From assembly GCA_937928405.1 (NCBI GenBank), contig CALFWZ010000156.1, positions 1 to 64,000 of the forward strand: DNA of 64,000 bases. Direction: 5' to 3'. The DNA comes from an uncultured Saprospiraceae bacterium (GTDB taxonomy: Bacteria; Bacteroidota; Bacteroidia; Chitinophagales; Saprospiraceae). A program made the position numbers and the translations under genes. The notes beneath the pieces were generated by a model. That model had not been told where the DNA came from and ran no database searches. It worked only from the letters and a program-made list of their open reading frames with translations. This document shows, piece by piece, positions 38,970 through 46,761 of this stretch (within the stretch, counting starts at the first letter, position 1; the number at the start of each line of letters is the position of its first letter).

Positions 38970-39554
38970 TTATTTAGTTGACTTGTTATGGATTCTTTTT
39001 CTAATGCGGCTTAATGATTCTGGTGTGATACCAAGATAACTAGCAATTTGATGTTGCGGTATTCTGTTAAAGAGATGTCCTTTGTTTTCTAAAAAATTAC
39101 GATAACGATCTTCAGGAGAAGAAGAAACAAAATCCGCAAATTCATCTTGTGACTTGCCAGCTATTTTCTCCGTTTCTTGAAGAATGACCGTTTGCAATCG
39201 AGGGATTCTTTTGTACATGTCTTGTTCTAAATCATGACTACCTACGGTTAGAATACAATCCTCCGCACATTCTAAATAATGTCTCGAAGGAGTTAAGGAA
39301 GAAGCACTAGAATAAGAGGTGACTGATTCTCCCTCTGTGAAAAAATTGGTAGATTTTTCAACACCATCTTTTAGATGATATTCTCTAATACAACCTTCTA
39401 GAACTAGGTAACATTTAGTGGCGACTTGACCTTCTTTTAATAAAATATCTCCTTTTTTGCAGGATATTAATTTGGTGTTATCCGCTATTAAGTTTCTTTC
39501 CGCTTCTGTCAGGATTTGGAAATTTTCTAAGAAAGTTAAAAATTTTTCTTTCAT
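38970..39554 (-). CDS. Crp/Fnr-family transcriptional regulator
   Basis: A protein of 194 aa. An N-terminal cyclic-nucleotide-binding-like beta-roll (about 20-115; GDILLKEGQVATKCYLVLEGCIREY) and a C-terminal helix-turn-helix (HQIASYLGITPESLSRIRKRI). Bacteroidota proteins of this class usually lack the cAMP-binding Arg/Ser residues and act as general effectors. It is convergent with the TonB receptor, with stops 18 nt apart. Targets are unknown. Confidence 0.93.
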   Translation of the reverse strand: MKEKFLTFLENFQILTEAERNLIADNTKLISCKKGDILLKEGQVATKCYLVLEGCIREYHLKDGVEKSTNFFTEGESVTSYSSASSLTPSRHYLECAEDCILTVGSHDLEQDMYKRIPRLQTVILQETEKIAGKSQDEFADFVSSSPEDRYRNFLENKGHLFNRIPQHQIASYLGITPESLSRIRKRIHNKSTK

Positions 39555-39634
39555 TATAACATGTTTTTATGTTTGGAGGATAATTTACTCCACAAGTTAC
39601 TTTTATTTTTCGAGTGAATTTAGGGTAGAACCAA

Positions 39635-39670
39635 AAAAATAGAGACGCTGTTTATAGTGTCTCTATTTTT
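39635..39670 (-). terminator. Terminator after the SPOR-like gene
   Basis: AAAAATAGAGAC pairs with GTCTCTATTTTT (12 bp, 12-nt loop), 37 nt after the minus-strand stop at 39707. Confidence 0.8.
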
Positions 39671-39706
39671 AGGTGAAAAAATCCAATTATTAATGAACGG
39701 CTCAAG

Positions 39707-40408
39707 CTATCTTTGAACAATCATTAATTTTCGATTTGATTTTTTCTCAAGATCTTTTTTAAAGGGTTCAGCAGTTTTTTTACTCGTAAAATTACCTACA
39801 TAATATCTACGGCAAATTTTATTTTTAACCTTTACAAAATCGTAAGTTACAATAGCCTCGTAGGACGCCGCAGTTTCCTCAGCAAAGCCGAAAGTATTAA
39901 TAATAAAGTCTTTAGATTTTTCTTCTGTAAACACACCAAGTTGAACGGTATACTCCTTGTCAGCAGTTTGGGTTTCCGTATTTATTCTTTCTCCTTTATC
40001 AGAAAATTCTGAAGGTATTTCTTCTTTGTACTGATCGAAAATATCACCGTAATAGACTAAGTTATCCCAGTTAACGCCCGATTTTCTGAAGGCGCCTTTA
40101 AAGTGAGGATTATTTTTGACCACATCTAAGACTTCCATGGTGCGCTCATAATTGTAAAAAAACATGGCAGTTCCTTGTTGACTATCTAAGAGATACACTT
40201 TAATGGAGTTACCGACCTGTTCACCATAAAAGTTATTGTCCGCTGTTCCCGTATTGGTATAAAATTTCTGTTCATCCTTGGCAAAATCAGCCCAACTAGG
40301 ATAAGTGGCAACTTGAATAACATAATAATGGGTAGACTCTTGCCCAAAAGCCTGGCTTGTCAAGAGAACTGAAAATAGGAGAATGGTAAATAATTTAATT
40401 GTTTTCAT
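39707..40408 (-). CDS. Secreted SPOR-like repeat protein, hypothetical
   Basis: A protein of 233 aa with a signal peptide (ending AFGQ, about residue 22). Two similar modules are visible. The first opens STHYYVIQVATYPSWADFAKDEQKFY and the second KEYTVQLGVFTEEKSKDFI, and the C-terminus CRRYYVGNFTSKKTAEPFKKDLEKKS has the typical end of a SPOR domain (Y.V.vG.f.....A..........). SPOR domains bind denuded peptidoglycan; whether this pair does so is unproven. Confidence 0.75.
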   Translation of the reverse strand: MKTIKLFTILLFSVLLTSQAFGQESTHYYVIQVATYPSWADFAKDEQKFYTNTGTADNNFYGEQVGNSIKVYLLDSQQGTAMFFYNYERTMEVLDVVKNNPHFKGAFRKSGVNWDNLVYYGDIFDQYKEEIPSEFSDKGERINTETQTADKEYTVQLGVFTEEKSKDFIINTFGFAEETAASYEAIVTYDFVKVKNKICRRYYVGNFTSKKTAEPFKKDLEKKSNRKLMIVQR

Positions 40409-40657
40409 GGTGGTATAAGTTTTTAATAAGGGTTAAGAAGTTGTTCTGTATTTCTACTTCTGAAAATTTAAGAGACAAGTTATTCAATATATTTTAAAAT
40501 CAAATTTAATTTATAAAAAATAAAGGCAAATTTATGTTAAATACTATTTCTAAATTATTCACTGAAATATAAAGAATGCCTCTTTTTTAACCTTACACTT
40601 ACTGGTGTATTCGGCACAGAGATTATCAAAAAATGAAAAATTTTTTTCTAAATTAGT

Positions 40658-40685
40658 TTGAGTTGTTCATTTTTTGTTATCTTTG
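40658..40685 (+). promoter_or_regulatory. Candidate Bacteroidota promoter (TTG N17 TATCTTTG)
   Basis: A -33-type TTG at 40658-40660 and a perfect -7 TANNTTTG at 40678-40685, spaced by 17 nt. Transcription would start about 40690, leaving a leader of about 185 nt before the ATG at 40876. Confidence 0.6.
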
Positions 40686-40744
40686 CCAGACCCAAATGCA
40701 AACTTTTCCGCAATTTCCATGTCCTTGGAAATTAAATAAACAGA

Positions 40745-40782
40745 TTAACATGGTTTTTTAAATTTAACATGGTTTTTTAAAT
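40745..40782 (+). repeat. 19-bp tandem duplication
   Basis: TTAACATGGTTTTTTAAAT occurs twice in direct succession, inside the presumed leader of the gene at 40876. Each copy holds an ATG and a T6 run. Confidence 0.85.
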
Positions 40783-40875
40783 TATTTTGGCCCTCTCTCC
40801 TTGAGATTGACAACTATTGCTAAACGTATTATACCGTTTTAGAGAAGACTTAGTACGTTCAATAAACCAAATGTT

Positions 40876-41844
40876 ATGCGACACACACAATTAATGGTTT
40901 TAAAAAAAGTATATTGTTTACTTTTTTTAACCCTCCTATTAACGCAGACCACCTTCGCCCAAGGGGATGGTCCACGTTCTGGATTATTAGCTCCTACAGG
41001 GGTATTCGGCATTGCATCCAAATATGTTAATCTAAGCACCAACCTTTCTCCAGCTACCGTTTTAGTAAAACAAGCTGACTTTGATATTCAACTATTTCCA
41101 GTCTCTGCCTTTTATACCTTTAAAATAAAAAAACAATTTGCCCAAGTTTTAGGAGTGTTTACTCCTGGAAGAGCAGAATTAAGGTTAACTGGAACTGCTC
41201 CTGGAGTTCCTGATCAACTAAATGCCAGTGGAATTGCTGATGGATTTTTAGGTTTTAAACTGGGGATGATTGGCGCTCCAGGCCTAAGCTTAAAAGAATT
41301 TGCAAAGCGAGCACCTACCTTTTCCATGTTTAGTTATCTGCGATTTTGGTATTCAGGAAAATATGCTTCAGAAGAAGTGCTCAATTTAGGAAGTAATCGC
41401 TTTACCATCCAATACAGTCTACCCATGGCTATTCCTTTGAGCGAAAATCGAGCGAGGATGACCTGGTTAGAGATTACCCCAGGAATTCGTTTTTTTACTC
41501 CAAATAAAGCACCTCAACTGTTGATTCAAAAAAATGAAATTCAGCAACGTCCATTATTTCAATTAGAAACACACCTATCACATAATTTTTCCAAAAAAAT
41601 CTGGGTGGCTGCAAATTTGCATTATCAACTCGGAGGCAGAACGCTCTTGGATGATATAGAACAGGATAATCAAATAAATATGCTTGGTGGTTCACTTAGT
41701 GCAGGATATAAAATTCTGCCTTTTTTAAGTGCAAGTGCCGATTATGGTCGTAGAATTTTTGGAGATAATGGGGTTAATTCCAGAATGATCAGGGCAGGGT
41801 TGGTTTTTACTTATGTGAAAATGGAACCTGACAATCCCAACTAA
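40876..41844 (+). CDS. Secreted outer-membrane-like protein, hypothetical
   Basis: A protein of 322 aa with a signal peptide ending TTFAQ (about residue 29). An alternative start at 40894 (MVLKKVYC) would give a more compact signal. The mature part has alternating amphipathic strands (FSMFSYLRFWYSGKY, FTIQYSLPMAIP, IWVAANLHYQL) and ends in GLVFTYVKM, consistent with a beta-barrel. No family recognised. The long leader upstream is unusual. Confidence 0.72.
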   Translation: MRHTQLMVLKKVYCLLFLTLLLTQTTFAQGDGPRSGLLAPTGVFGIASKYVNLSTNLSPATVLVKQADFDIQLFPVSAFYTFKIKKQFAQVLGVFTPGRAELRLTGTAPGVPDQLNASGIADGFLGFKLGMIGAPGLSLKEFAKRAPTFSMFSYLRFWYSGKYASEEVLNLGSNRFTIQYSLPMAIPLSENRARMTWLEITPGIRFFTPNKAPQLLIQKNEIQQRPLFQLETHLSHNFSKKIWVAANLHYQLGGRTLLDDIEQDNQINMLGGSLSAGYKILPFLSASADYGRRIFGDNGVNSRMIRAGLVFTYVKMEPDNPN

Positions 41845-42173
41845 TTAAGCATGTAACGAAGCATTTTAAATAAAACTTATTAGACACTATTACGACAAAT
41901 TTTAATCTCTTACTGGCTCTGACATCTCCTCCCACTAAAAGCTTTTATTTAAGCACCTTTGTTTGCAGAGGGACAAGCTGGTCAACGGTTTGTCCCTTTC
42001 ATTCTTAGATGCTTAATGAACCCACCCAAAATATTTAATAAGGACTTAATTCTTTCTTTACACTAAGTTAACATGATAGGCTTAGATTTGTGCCCTAATT
42101 TAAGGTGCTAGAAGATGAAGCTGGTGAAGTTATTAAGTAGCTGAAATTCAAGCACTTATGTGTTTTATTCATA
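41845..42173. other. Intergenic region upstream of the phosphate porin
   Basis: A gap of 329 nt. It contains the hairpin at 41969-41997 and then about 170 nt leading to the porin gene. I found no clear Pho-type operator and no ORF. Confidence 0.5.
41969..42000 (+). terminator. Possible terminator hairpin
   Basis: AGGGACAA pairs with TTGTCCCT (8 bp, 13-nt loop), followed by a moderately T-rich tract. It is 124 nt after the stop at 41844, so the assignment is tentative. Confidence 0.5.
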
Positions 42174-43427
42174 ATGCTGTTAAATATAATTTTTATTTTG
42201 GACCAAAAAATTAACCAAATTATTCGTAAGATAATTCTTATGAGTATCATTTTTGCTGGATTTTCAGCAAGCTCTTCTGCTCAGTTTATTCCTCAAAAAT
42301 TCGGTAAAGGATTACAGGTAGTAGGAAAAGACTCAACTTATTATATAAGATTTGGATTTAGATTTCAAAGCCTTTATACGGGTGAATGGAGTTTAGCCGA
42401 TGATAAGCTTTCAGGAGCAGAAGATTTTGAAGCAGGATTTTTGCTTCGACGCTCTAGATTTAAATTTGACGGTTGGGCTTTGTCTCCCAAACTTAAATTT
42501 AAGTTTGAGTTAGGACTTACCAATCGAGATATTAGTGGAGGAAACACCAGTGAATTTCGAAATGCGCCGAATTTTTTGCTAGATGCTTCAGTCGAATATA
42601 ATTTTTATAAAAATTTTTATATTCAAGTTGGACAACGCAAACTACCGGGTAATCGAGAGCGGGTTATTTCTTCTGGAAACCTGCAATTTGTGGATCGATC
42701 TCGGCTAAATTCCCGCTTTAATATTGACCGAGACTTAGGAATGCAACTAAAGCATAAAGCTAAAGCAGGTAAAGTCTTGATTAATTCAACCATCGCTATT
42801 TCTCAAGGAGAAGGTCGAAATGTTACGCAAGGAAGTTTTGGTGGAACAGATTACACTTTCCACGTAGATATTTTACCGATGGGGAAATTTGCTTCTAAAG
42901 GAGATTATGTAGGAGCCGATCTAAAAAGAGAAAAAACACCAAAATTGTCCATCGGATTGACCTATGATATCAATAAGAATGCGGTACGAGAAAGAGGTCA
43001 ACTTGGAAGTTTTATTAAAAATTCGGATGGAGATTATGTAGGACGAGATTTAAATACTTTCTTTGCTGACCTAATGTTCAAGTATCAAGGCCTTTCAGTC
43101 ATGATGGAATATGCCGATAAGAGAGCTGCGGATAATAATCCATTTGTTTTGGATGGTTTAAATGAGGAGATCGGTACTTTTTATACTGGTACTGGATTCA
43201 ATGCACAGGTTGGATATTTATTGAAAAAAGACTACGAAATTGCATTCAGATTCACAGATATCAAACCAGACGCAGGTGTTTCAAATGATGAGACCCATTA
43301 TACCTTAGGCTTTTCAAAGTATATTGTCGGACATAAACTAAAAATACAAACAGATTATTCACTGATCAAAAAAGAAGGGGGAGATGATGCTTTATTGATC
43401 AGAGCACAAGTTGATATTCACTTTTAA
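42174..43427 (+). CDS. Phosphate-selective porin O/P family protein
   Basis: An outer-membrane porin of 417 aa. The signal peptide ends SASSSAQ (about residue 37); the long N-region suggests the true start could be the inner Met at 42240. The OprO/OprP pattern is clear: YYIRFGFRFQSLYTGEW, GFLLRRSRFKFDGWALSPKLKFKFELGL, FYIQVGQRKLPGNRERVISS and the end LLIRAQVDIHF. The Na/Pi symporter gene follows after 56 nt, so the two probably form a phosphate-uptake unit spanning both membranes. Confidence 0.92.
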   Translation: MLLNIIFILDQKINQIIRKIILMSIIFAGFSASSSAQFIPQKFGKGLQVVGKDSTYYIRFGFRFQSLYTGEWSLADDKLSGAEDFEAGFLLRRSRFKFDGWALSPKLKFKFELGLTNRDISGGNTSEFRNAPNFLLDASVEYNFYKNFYIQVGQRKLPGNRERVISSGNLQFVDRSRLNSRFNIDRDLGMQLKHKAKAGKVLINSTIAISQGEGRNVTQGSFGGTDYTFHVDILPMGKFASKGDYVGADLKREKTPKLSIGLTYDINKNAVRERGQLGSFIKNSDGDYVGRDLNTFFADLMFKYQGLSVMMEYADKRAADNNPFVLDGLNEEIGTFYTGTGFNAQVGYLLKKDYEIAFRFTDIKPDAGVSNDETHYTLGFSKYIVGHKLKIQTDYSLIKKEGGDDALLIRAQVDIHF

Positions 43428-43483
43428 ATAATTTCAGAACTAACTTACGAAAAAATTAATTTTTTACCTTAAAAACATCTACT

Positions 43484-45202
43484 ATGGAATTTGGAATTTG
43501 GGATGCTATTGAAATTGCTGGAGCACTTTGTTTCTTCATTTACGGTATGAAGTTGATGAGTGATGGTATTCAAAGAGCCGCAGGTTCAATGCTCAGGAAT
43601 ATACTACGATCTATGACCAAAAACAGATATTTGGGAGTCTTTACAGGATTCTTGATTACTGCCTTGGTCCAATCTTCTTCCGCCACCACCGTGATGACGG
43701 TAAGTTTTGTAAATGCTGGCTTATTAACATTAATCGAATCCGCGGGTATTATGATGGGGGCAAATATTGGTACCACTGTTACTGGATGGATTATTGCTAT
43801 CCTTGGGTTTAAAGTAAAACTGAGTGCCTATTCCATTCCTCTTTTTGCGCTTGGTGTACCGATGCTTTTTAGTGGCAGAGGAAAACTGAAATATTGGGGC
43901 GAATTTTTGATCGGTTTTGCGATTCTATTCTTAGGACTTTCATACCTAAAAGGAGCTGTTCCTGATTTAGGAAAAGACACCTTGGCATGGATTGAAGGGT
44001 TTGCGCAGTATGGGATTTTTTCCAGAATAGGATTTGTAATGCTCGGTGCCTTGGTTACCGTTATCGTGCAATCTTCGAGTGCGGCGATGGCAATTACTTT
44101 GACTTTAGTGTACGCTGGGTGGCTTCCTCTTGAAGTAGCAGCGGCAATGGTACTTGGAGAAAATATCGGAACGACAATTACTGCAGAAATAGCATCGCTT
44201 GTTGGAAATACAGAAGCAAAACGCTCTGCCAGAATTCACTCAATGTTTAATATTATTGGGGTTTGTTGGATGGTAATTCTACTTCCTTGGGTGATTGAAT
44301 TTTTGACCACTTTCGTGGAAAACTTTAGTAGCATTTTTGAAAGCAATAAAAAGTTGAAAACAGCAGATTTGAAAGCAGAGGATATCATGAATACCTATAT
44401 ACTTGCAGCTTTTCATACAACCTTTAACATCATCAATGTTATATTGCTGATTGGGTTCGTTCCATGGCTTGTCAAAATGGCCATCAAAACAGTGCCTGGT
44501 AATGCAGAAGATGAAGATACCGAAGGTAAATTGAAATTTATTGGTTCAGCAGGAGTTCGTACGCCAGAATTAGCGACCATAGAACTTCAAAAAGAGGTAG
44601 CACATTTTGGTGAAATTACTGCTAGAATGTCTGGATTTTCTAAAACTTTAATTAATTCAACAGATGCTAAAGAGCAGAAAAAAATGTTGAAAAAACTGAA
44701 GAAGTATGAGAAAATTACGGATAGACTTGAAATTGAGATTACCGAATACATGACTAAACTTTCTAATCAAAGGATTACGCCAAAGACTAGTTTAAGACTT
44801 CGTTCTATCTTGAATATCTGTAATGACCTAGAAAGAATTGGGGATATCTACTTCCAAATCTCTAAAGCAATTGAACGTAAAATTGAGAATAAAGATTATT
44901 TCTTACCGGAGCAACGAGAAAACATCAATAAGATGATTGGAAAAGTAGATAATGCTTTTGAAATCATGGTGAAAAACTTGAATTCTCCTAGCTACGATGA
45001 TGTAACTAAAGATGAAGCAAAAACGGCTGAAAAAGCAATCAATGCTATGCGTGATCAATTGCGCGAAGAGAATAATAAAAAGATCGGAACGTCAGATTAT
45101 AATTCCAGAACGGCGATGGTATACAACAACCTTTTCTCTTCTTTAGAAAAAGTTGGTGATCATATCATCAATGTAACTGAATCAGTTATCGGAGAAATTT
45201 AA
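43484..45202 (+). CDS. nptA: Na+/Pi cotransporter family protein with PhoU-like domain
   Basis: An inner-membrane protein of 572 aa. The two inverted Na_Pi_cotrans repeats each carry the QSSSA motif (VQSSSATTVMTVSFVNAG, VQSSSAAMAITLTLVYAGW). Further helices follow to about residue 350, then a cytoplasmic PhoU-like helical domain (about 370-572; LRSILNICNDLERIGDIYF, NLFSSLEKVGDHIINV). It should import phosphate with sodium, fed by the porin encoded upstream. Whether it imports or exports under physiological conditions cannot be read from sequence. A terminator follows. Confidence 0.93.
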   Translation: MEFGIWDAIEIAGALCFFIYGMKLMSDGIQRAAGSMLRNILRSMTKNRYLGVFTGFLITALVQSSSATTVMTVSFVNAGLLTLIESAGIMMGANIGTTVTGWIIAILGFKVKLSAYSIPLFALGVPMLFSGRGKLKYWGEFLIGFAILFLGLSYLKGAVPDLGKDTLAWIEGFAQYGIFSRIGFVMLGALVTVIVQSSSAAMAITLTLVYAGWLPLEVAAAMVLGENIGTTITAEIASLVGNTEAKRSARIHSMFNIIGVCWMVILLPWVIEFLTTFVENFSSIFESNKKLKTADLKAEDIMNTYILAAFHTTFNIINVILLIGFVPWLVKMAIKTVPGNAEDEDTEGKLKFIGSAGVRTPELATIELQKEVAHFGEITARMSGFSKTLINSTDAKEQKKMLKKLKKYEKITDRLEIEITEYMTKLSNQRITPKTSLRLRSILNICNDLERIGDIYFQISKAIERKIENKDYFLPEQRENINKMIGKVDNAFEIMVKNLNSPSYDDVTKDEAKTAEKAINAMRDQLREENNKKIGTSDYNSRTAMVYNNLFSSLEKVGDHIINVTESVIGEI

Positions 45203-45265
45203 GATAATAAAGTATAAGATGATCAGTTAATTAAAGACTGCTTCAGTTCTTATCGTGCGACTAAG

Positions 45266-45300
45266 GAGGTCTTATCTTAAAAAGGTAAGACCTCTTTTTT
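45266..45300 (+). terminator. Rho-independent terminator after the Na/Pi gene
   Basis: GAGGTCTTATCTT pairs with AAGGTAAGACCTC (13 bp with one G-T pair), followed by TTTTTT, 63 nt after the stop codon. Confidence 0.9.
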
Positions 45301-45324
45301 GAAGTTGATTAAAACCAAATAACT

Positions 45325-46431
45325 ATGAAAGAAATTTTCCAATACTTCCTTCGTCTCGGATTCGTAGCCTTTGGAGGCCCTGCTGCCCACGTGGCCATGA
45401 TGCAAGAGGATCTAGTAGAACAGAAAAAGTGGCTGACCACCGAAGAGTTTCTCGATTATATGGGAGCTACCAATCTCATTCCCGGACCAAACTCTACCGA
45501 GATGACGATGCACTGTGGTTACCACCGCGGAGGGGCGAAGGGACTGTTTGTGGCAGGGATAAGTTTTATCTTTCCTGCTGTTTTATTAACCTTAGCGGTT
45601 GCTGTTTTCTTTGAAAAATTTAGCGAGATCGCATGGGTAGTTCCGATTATCAATGGGATCAAAGCCGCGGTATTGTCCTTTATCGTGGGAGCTATTCTTA
45701 AGCTGGGAAAAAAGGCGGTCAAGACTCAATTTTTAGCAGCCATTGGAGTAGCTGTTATCGTAGTTTCCTATTTAGGAGTCAATGAAATTCTTTGTATTCT
45801 AGCAGCGGGAATTCTAGTTCTATTATTCCACCTTGCCACCAGGAGAAAACAATTAAATAGCAGTATTGCGCCTTTACTTTTCTTTTCTGCCGCTGCCGCT
45901 ATTCCTTATTCAAAATGGAAATTATTTTTTATTTTTCTAAAAGTAGGTGCCGTGCTTTTTGGAAGTGGTTATGTTCTTTTTGCTTACCTTGATGGAGAAT
46001 TGATCGAGCAAATGGGTTGGCTAACCCACCCAGATTTAGTAGAAGCCATCGCCGTAGGACAAGTAACACCTGGACCGGTTTTATCTACCGCCACTTTTAT
46101 TGGGTATAAAGTGGGTGGTTTTTCAGGGGCGATACTAGCGACGCTGGGAATGTTTATTCCTTCCTTTTTCTATGTTTGGTTGCTCAATCCTTTGATTCAT
46201 AAAATGCGGAAAAGTGCTCCACTAAAAGCGTTTTTAGAAGCTGTCAATGTAGCCGCCGTCGCCGTCATGGTCGTCGTCAGTGTAAAAATGGCAGAAAGTA
46301 TTTTGATTGATTGGAAAACCCTAGTTATTGCTGCCATCTCCTTTTTCGTTTATTTCTACTTTAAAAAATTAAATACCCTTTGGATTATTTTTGGTGGAGC
46401 AGTATTGGGAGCGATTTTGTCTTTTGTATAG
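45325..46431 (+). CDS. chrA: Chromate transporter, long (two-domain) CHR family
   Basis: An inner-membrane protein of 368 aa with both CHR halves. The first opens FLRLGFVAFGGPAAHVAMM with NLIPGPNSTEM. The second opens FLKVGAVLFGSGYVLFAYLDGELIEQMGWL with AVGQVTPGPVLSTATFIGY. About ten helices are present. Characterised ChrA exports chromate; many homologs have untested substrates. It is monocistronic, with a terminator 25 nt upstream and a repeat-rich convergent region downstream. Confidence 0.93.
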   Translation: MKEIFQYFLRLGFVAFGGPAAHVAMMQEDLVEQKKWLTTEEFLDYMGATNLIPGPNSTEMTMHCGYHRGGAKGLFVAGISFIFPAVLLTLAVAVFFEKFSEIAWVVPIINGIKAAVLSFIVGAILKLGKKAVKTQFLAAIGVAVIVVSYLGVNEILCILAAGILVLLFHLATRRKQLNSSIAPLLFFSAAAAIPYSKWKLFFIFLKVGAVLFGSGYVLFAYLDGELIEQMGWLTHPDLVEAIAVGQVTPGPVLSTATFIGYKVGGFSGAILATLGMFIPSFFYVWLLNPLIHKMRKSAPLKAFLEAVNVAAVAVMVVVSVKMAESILIDWKTLVIAAISFFVYFYFKKLNTLWIIFGGAVLGAILSFV

Positions 46432-46760
46432 TAGGGGAGTGGTTATCAGATATTGAATATCCAATCAGGGGGGACTGTTTGGATAAAAAAATCAAAATAA
46501 ATTTGAAACCTCAAAAACAACCTCAACTTCAACCTCAATCCCTAAAAATGAATGTTTCTAATAAATTGATAATCCATATTTTAAAAATATCTTTTCACGT
46601 TAATAAATGACTGACTGATCTAAACAATCCTAAAATTAATTTTCTTAACAGCGCGAAATTTTTTTCAAAGAAATGAATATTTTTTACTTTAAATTTATCA
46701 ACCATTCAACCATTCAACCATTCAACCATTCAACCATTCAACCATTCAACCATTCAACCA
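46432..46760. other. Repeat-rich convergent intergenic region
   Basis: A gap of 329 nt between convergent genes. It holds the second copy of the GGGACTGTTTGG element and an octamer array reaching the stop codon of the SbcC-like gene. The short plus ORF 46380-46610 is incidental. No hairpin terminator is obvious. Confidence 0.65.
46471..46538 (+). repeat. Dispersed element, copy 2 (starts GGGACTGTTTGG)
   Basis: It aligns without gaps to 28259-28326 (about 53 of 68 identical by eye). It lies 40 nt after the chromate transporter stop and about 160 nt before an octamer array, the same order as in copy 1. Confidence 0.75.
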
Positions 46761-46761
46761 T
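46698..46761 (+). repeat. Octamer tandem array (TCAACCAT, 8 units)
   Basis: Eight perfect TCAACCAT units. The last base overlaps the stop codon (46761-46763) of the minus-strand SbcC-like gene. On the transcribed strand the unit reads ATGGTTGA and begins immediately at the end of the gene. Confidence 0.95.

Larger units (their letters stand above)
40409..40875. other. Intergenic region with candidate promoter and long leader
   Basis: A gap of 467 nt between divergent genes. It holds a good promoter candidate at 40658-40685 and a 19-bp direct duplication at 40745-40782. The leader of the right-hand gene would be about 185 nt. I saw no ORF and no terminator-like hairpin. Confidence 0.6.

Noticed and set aside
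46380-46610. 76-aa plus-strand ORF
   Set aside because: It starts inside chrA in another frame and runs through the dispersed repeat; composition is repeat-driven.
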